This document shows positions 61,059 through 64,000 of a DNA stretch of 64,000 bases, piece after piece (position 1 is the first letter of the stretch; each line of letters opens with the position of its first letter). The stretch spans positions 3,286,001 to 3,350,000 of the forward strand of contig NZ_CP017946.1 in NCBI RefSeq assembly GCF_003952665.1, written 5' to 3'. This DNA comes from Bosea sp. Tri-49 (GTDB lineage: Bacteria > Pseudomonadota > Alphaproteobacteria > Rhizobiales > Beijerinckiaceae). A program made the position numbers and the translations under genes. Under the pieces are notes generated by a model, which was given only the letters and a program-made list of their open reading frames with translations, made no database searches and was not told the origin of the DNA.

Positions 61059-62522
61059 ATGCTCGACAAGCCCGCGCCGACCGGCCGCAGCCTCTATATC
61101 GGCGGAAGCTGGCGTCATCCGCTGTCCGGACGCTATGCCGCGACGCTGAACCCCGGCACGAACGAGCCCATCTGCGATGTCGCCGAGGCGTCCGCAGCCG
61201 ATGTCGATGCTGCGGTCGCAGCGGCGCGAGCGGGTTTCAGGATCTGGCGCCAGGTGCCGCCGCTCGAGCGCGGGCGCATCCTGAAGGCGATCGCCGTGGT
61301 CGTACGCGAGAATGCTCGCGAACTCGCCGCACTCGACGCCGCCAATTGCGGCAATCCGGTGCGCGAGATGATCGGCGACGCCGGTATAGCGGCGGCACAG
61401 CTCGACTTCTTCGGCGGCCTCGTCACCGAGATGAAGGGCGATACCATTCCGATAGGGCCTGATGCGATCAACCTGACGGTGCGCCAGCCGCTCGGGGTGG
61501 TCGCCCGCATCCTCGCCTTCAACCACCCGTTCATGTTCTGCGCCGGCAAGATGGCGGCGCCGCTGGCGGCCGGCAACGCCGTCATCATCAAGCCGCCGGA
61601 GCAGGCGCCGCTGTCATCGCTCAGATTGGCCGAACTCATCGGCGGCCTGCTGCCGGAGGGCGTTCTCAGCGTCGTGCCCGGCGGGCGCGAGGCGGGAGCG
61701 GCGCTTGCCTCTCATCCCGGCATCGACAAGGTCGCGCTGATCGGCAGCGTCCAGGCCGGCCGCGCCGTGATGAAGGCGGCGAGCGACACGATCAAGCCCG
61801 TGCTGCTGGAGCTCGGCGGCAAGAACGCGCTGATCGCCTTCGCCGACGCCGATCCAGAGCGCGTCGCCGCCGCGGTCGTCGGCGGCATGAACTTCACCTG
61901 GTGCGGCCAGTCCTGCGGCTCGACCAGTCGGGCGTTCATCCACCGCGACATCTATGAAGCGGTTCTCGCCCGGCTGCCGGCGAAGCTGTCCGGCTTCGTG
62001 CCCGGCATTCCCACGGACGAGGCGACGACCATGGGCGCGATCGTCAGTGGGACGCAGCACGCCCGCATCCTCGATTTCATCGCCTCGGCCAAGGCCGAGG
62101 GCGCCAGGCTGGTCTGCGGAGGTCGCGTGCCGGACGATCCCAGACTCGCCGGGGGTTTCTACATCGAGCCGACGATCTTCGCCGATGTGACGCCGCAGAT
62201 GCGGATCGCGCGCGAGGAGATCTTCGGCCCGGTCCTCTCGGTCATGCCCTGGAGCGACGAGGCGCAGATGCTGGAGACGGTCAACAGCGTCGAATACGGG
62301 CTGACTTGCTCGATCTGGACCAATGATCTCGTCAAGGCGCACCGCACCGCGCTGGCGGCGGAGGCCGGCTTCGTCTGGATCAACGAAGTCGCGAAACATT
62401 TCCTGGGCACGCCCTTCGGAGGCTGGAAGCAGTCCGGCATCGGCCGCGAGGAGTGCCTCGGCGAGCTCATCGCCTTCACTCAGGAAAAGAACATCCATGT
62501 CAGCCTGAAACTACCGAGCTGA
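61059..62522 (+). CDS. Aldehyde dehydrogenase family protein
   Basis: A 487-residue NAD(P)-dependent aldehyde dehydrogenase: SLYIGGSWRHPLSGR start, NAD motif RILAFNHPFMFCAGKMAAPL, LIGSVQAGRAVMKAAS, general-base Glu in LLELGGKNALI, catalytic Cys in TWCGQSCGSTSRAF, and the C-terminal HFLGTPFGGWKQSGIGREECLGEL. Its place after a Rieske oxygenase and before a TPP enzyme of the benzoylformate-decarboxylase/acetolactate-synthase superfamily suggests oxidation of an aromatic or other aldehyde made by decarboxylation. This is inferred from neighbours. Confidence 0.92.
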   Translation: MLDKPAPTGRSLYIGGSWRHPLSGRYAATLNPGTNEPICDVAEASAADVDAAVAAARAGFRIWRQVPPLERGRILKAIAVVVRENARELAALDAANCGNPVREMIGDAGIAAAQLDFFGGLVTEMKGDTIPIGPDAINLTVRQPLGVVARILAFNHPFMFCAGKMAAPLAAGNAVIIKPPEQAPLSSLRLAELIGGLLPEGVLSVVPGGREAGAALASHPGIDKVALIGSVQAGRAVMKAASDTIKPVLLELGGKNALIAFADADPERVAAAVVGGMNFTWCGQSCGSTSRAFIHRDIYEAVLARLPAKLSGFVPGIPTDEATTMGAIVSGTQHARILDFIASAKAEGARLVCGGRVPDDPRLAGGFYIEPTIFADVTPQMRIAREEIFGPVLSVMPWSDEAQMLETVNSVEYGLTCSIWTNDLVKAHRTALAAEAGFVWINEVAKHFLGTPFGGWKQSGIGREECLGELIAFTQEKNIHVSLKLPS

Positions 62523-62599
62523 CGCTTCAGGGACGGCCGGGACCGCTGCTTCCAGGCAGTCGGTCGCATCGTCGCTCTTAAACCGACCGGGGAAACGCC

Positions 62600-64000
62600 A
62601 TGAACGACCTGACGCTGTCCGGTATCGATGTGCCCGTTGCGTCGAGCGACAATGGCATCTGGGGGAGCGACGTCGTCGCGCAGATGCTGCGCGCGCTCGA
62701 CATCCCCTATCTCGCGCTGAACCCCGGCTCCAGCTTCCGCGGCCTGCACGACAGCCTCGTCAATCATCTCGGCAACCAGCAGCCACAGATGCTGCTGTGC
62801 CTGCATGAGGAGCACGCCGTCGCGGTCGCCCATGGCTACGCCAAGGTGACGGGCAAGCCGATGGGCGTGATCCTGCACAGCAATGTCGGCCTGATGCACG
62901 GTGTGATGGCGATCTACAATGCCTGGTGCGATCGCGTTCCGATGCTGATCCTCGGCGCGACCGGCCCCGTCGACGCAGCCGAGCGCAGGCCGTGGATCGA
63001 CTGGCTGCACACCGCCAAGGACCAGGGCGCCCTGATCCGGCCTTATGTGAAATGGGACGACCAGCCCGTCTCGGTGGCGGCCACGGTCGACGCGCTGATC
63101 CGCGCGACAAACCTCACGCGCAGTGCGCCGCAGGCCCCGACCTATGTCTGCCTCGATGTCTCGATGCAGGAGAAGCGGCTCGAGGAGATGCCGCCTCTCC
63201 CTGACCCGAAACGCTTCGCCGTCGCTTCGCCGAGCGTTCCGGCAGCCGCCGAGATCAGCCGAGTGGCGGAGCTGCTGCGGGACGCGAAGGCACCGCTCAT
63301 CCTGTTCGGCCGGATGTCGCGCTCGGAGGGCGATTGGGCCCGCCGTGTTGCGCTGGCCGAGCATCTCGGCGCTTCCGTGCTCACCGACATCAAGACCGCG
63401 GCCGTCTTCCCGACGGACCATCCTCTGCACGCAGCCAAGCCGTCCTTCTTCCTCGATGCCCAGGCGGTCGATGCCATCCGCGGCGCCGACGTCATCCTCG
63501 CCTTCGACTGGGTCGATCTCGGCGGTACCTTGCGCCAGGCCGATAGCGCCTCATCGGCCCGCGTGATCAGCGTCTCGCTGGATCACCATCTGCACAATGG
63601 CTGGAGCATGGACCATCAGGCCCTCGCGCCGGCCGATCTGCATCTCGCCGCCGATCCCGATGCGGCCATGCACCTGATCGCCGACGCATTGGGGGCCGGC
63701 CCCGGCACGGCCCCGGCCGTCCGCCCGACCTTGCCGGCGCTGGCCTTCGATGGCGAGCGCCCGCTGGACGTTGTTTCGCTCGCCGCGGCTATGGGCGAGG
63801 CCTTGCAGGATGAGGTGATCAGCCTGGTTCGCCTGCCGCTCGGCTGGGCCACCGAGGCCTGGCATTTCCGGCATCCGCTCGACTATCTTGGCATCGACGG
63901 TGGCGCCGGCATCGGCTCGGGGCCGGGCATGCTGATCGGCGCGGCGCTGGCGCTCAAGGGCTCGAGCCGGCTCCCGGTGGCGGTTCTGGGAGATGGCGAC
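62600..64000 (+). CDS. TPP-dependent enzyme, N-terminal part (runs off window)
   Basis: At least 467 residues of a thiamine-diphosphate enzyme, cut by the end of the window. The N-terminal domain has LNPGSSFRGLHDSL, the cofactor-activating Glu in CLHEEHAVAVAHGYA (E70), and VILHSNVGLMHGVMAIYNAW. The middle domain has LILFGRMSRSEGDWARRVALAEHLGA, and the TPP-binding GDGD begins at the very end. It resembles acetolactate-synthase-like and benzoylformate-decarboxylase-like enzymes. Following an aldehyde dehydrogenase and a Rieske oxygenase, decarboxylation of a 2-keto acid is a reasonable guess. Confidence 0.85.
   Translation, partial: MNDLTLSGIDVPVASSDNGIWGSDVVAQMLRALDIPYLALNPGSSFRGLHDSLVNHLGNQQPQMLLCLHEEHAVAVAHGYAKVTGKPMGVILHSNVGLMHGVMAIYNAWCDRVPMLILGATGPVDAAERRPWIDWLHTAKDQGALIRPYVKWDDQPVSVAATVDALIRATNLTRSAPQAPTYVCLDVSMQEKRLEEMPPLPDPKRFAVASPSVPAAAEISRVAELLRDAKAPLILFGRMSRSEGDWARRVALAEHLGASVLTDIKTAAVFPTDHPLHAAKPSFFLDAQAVDAIRGADVILAFDWVDLGGTLRQADSASSARVISVSLDHHLHNGWSMDHQALAPADLHLAADPDAAMHLIADALGAGPGTAPAVRPTLPALAFDGERPLDVVSLAAAMGEALQDEVISLVRLPLGWATEAWHFRHPLDYLGIDGGAGIGSGPGMLIGAALALKGSSRLPVAVLGDGD

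Noticed and set aside
1..64000. TPP-enzyme pieces at both window ends, as if one gene of a circular replicon were split
   Set aside because: The left piece is a C-terminus and the right piece an N-terminus with the start of the TPP-binding motif, but the length is a round 64000 and nothing else suggests a circle. Two separate genes are more likely.

Overview
The window is G+C-rich, gene-dense chromosomal DNA from an alphaproteobacterium of the Hyphomicrobiales (Rhizobiales). A Bosea-like genus is my best guess. The basis is the gene set (UPF0262, DUF2948, DUF6460 and DUF952-pyrD neighbourhoods, CycM-like cytochrome c, complete yej operon) and the palindromic intergenic repeats (GCATTTTC...GAAAATGC and GCATCGGC...GCCGATGC types). 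I see no phage, transposase, integrase or CRISPR array. No database search was possible, so all names rest on motifs and family knowledge.

Layout. 1-2.1 kb: tail of a thiamine-diphosphate (TPP) enzyme, a YceI/cytochrome b561 pair and an exported protein of unknown function. 2.1-7.1 kb (minus): carbohydrate importer (binding protein and two permeases, no ATPase) with transaldolase and an SDR dehydrogenase. 7.4-10.2 kb (plus): a second importer (Fe3+/phosphonate type, fused permease), again without an ATPase. 10.4-11.7 kb: REC-REC-GGDEF diguanylate cyclase. 11.7-16.4 kb: LysR regulator and valine catabolism genes (mmsA, acyl-CoA dehydrogenase, mmsB). 16.5-21.4 kb: nudC, amidase plus AtzH-like protein, pheA, kdsB, cytochrome c. 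21.6-29.4 kb: yejABE, a VapBC-like toxin-antitoxin pair, yejF, deoB. 29.5-33.6 kb: chemoreceptor with a coupled small protein, and a TadE/TadG pair. 33.6-38 kb (minus): murA-DUF2948-hisD-UPF0262-phosphatase housekeeping operon.

38.4-45.6 kb is a signalling region: an RpfF-like crotonase (candidate DSF synthase), a membrane PAS-GGDEF-EAL protein, a flavoprotein lacking its redox cysteines, a histidine kinase and an S24-type repressor with a candidate operator. 45.8-49.3 kb: DUF952, pyrD, an arginase-family protein, a DUF6460 protein and a LuxR-type response regulator. 49.5-56.6 kb: the ligase-associated DNA-damage set (ATP-dependent ligase and exonuclease on minus; Lhr-like helicase and PdeM on plus) wrapped around a TPR-methyltransferase gene. 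A D-arm-less tRNA-Val remnant and an intact tRNA-Thr(GGT) follow. 57.3-64 kb: a phthalate-dioxygenase-like cluster (Gfo/Idh/MocA dehydrogenase, PDR reductase, divergent Rieske oxygenase, aldehyde dehydrogenase, TPP enzyme cut by the window end), with a perfect 16-bp palindrome in the divergent promoter.

The most interesting points are the toxin-antitoxin pair translationally coupled inside the yej operon, the RpfF-like/c-di-GMP pair, the split Lhr-ligase repair locus with its embedded methyltransferase, and repeated NTGA start/stop overlaps. Genes read as housekeeping are the mur/his/pyr/kds/phe genes.
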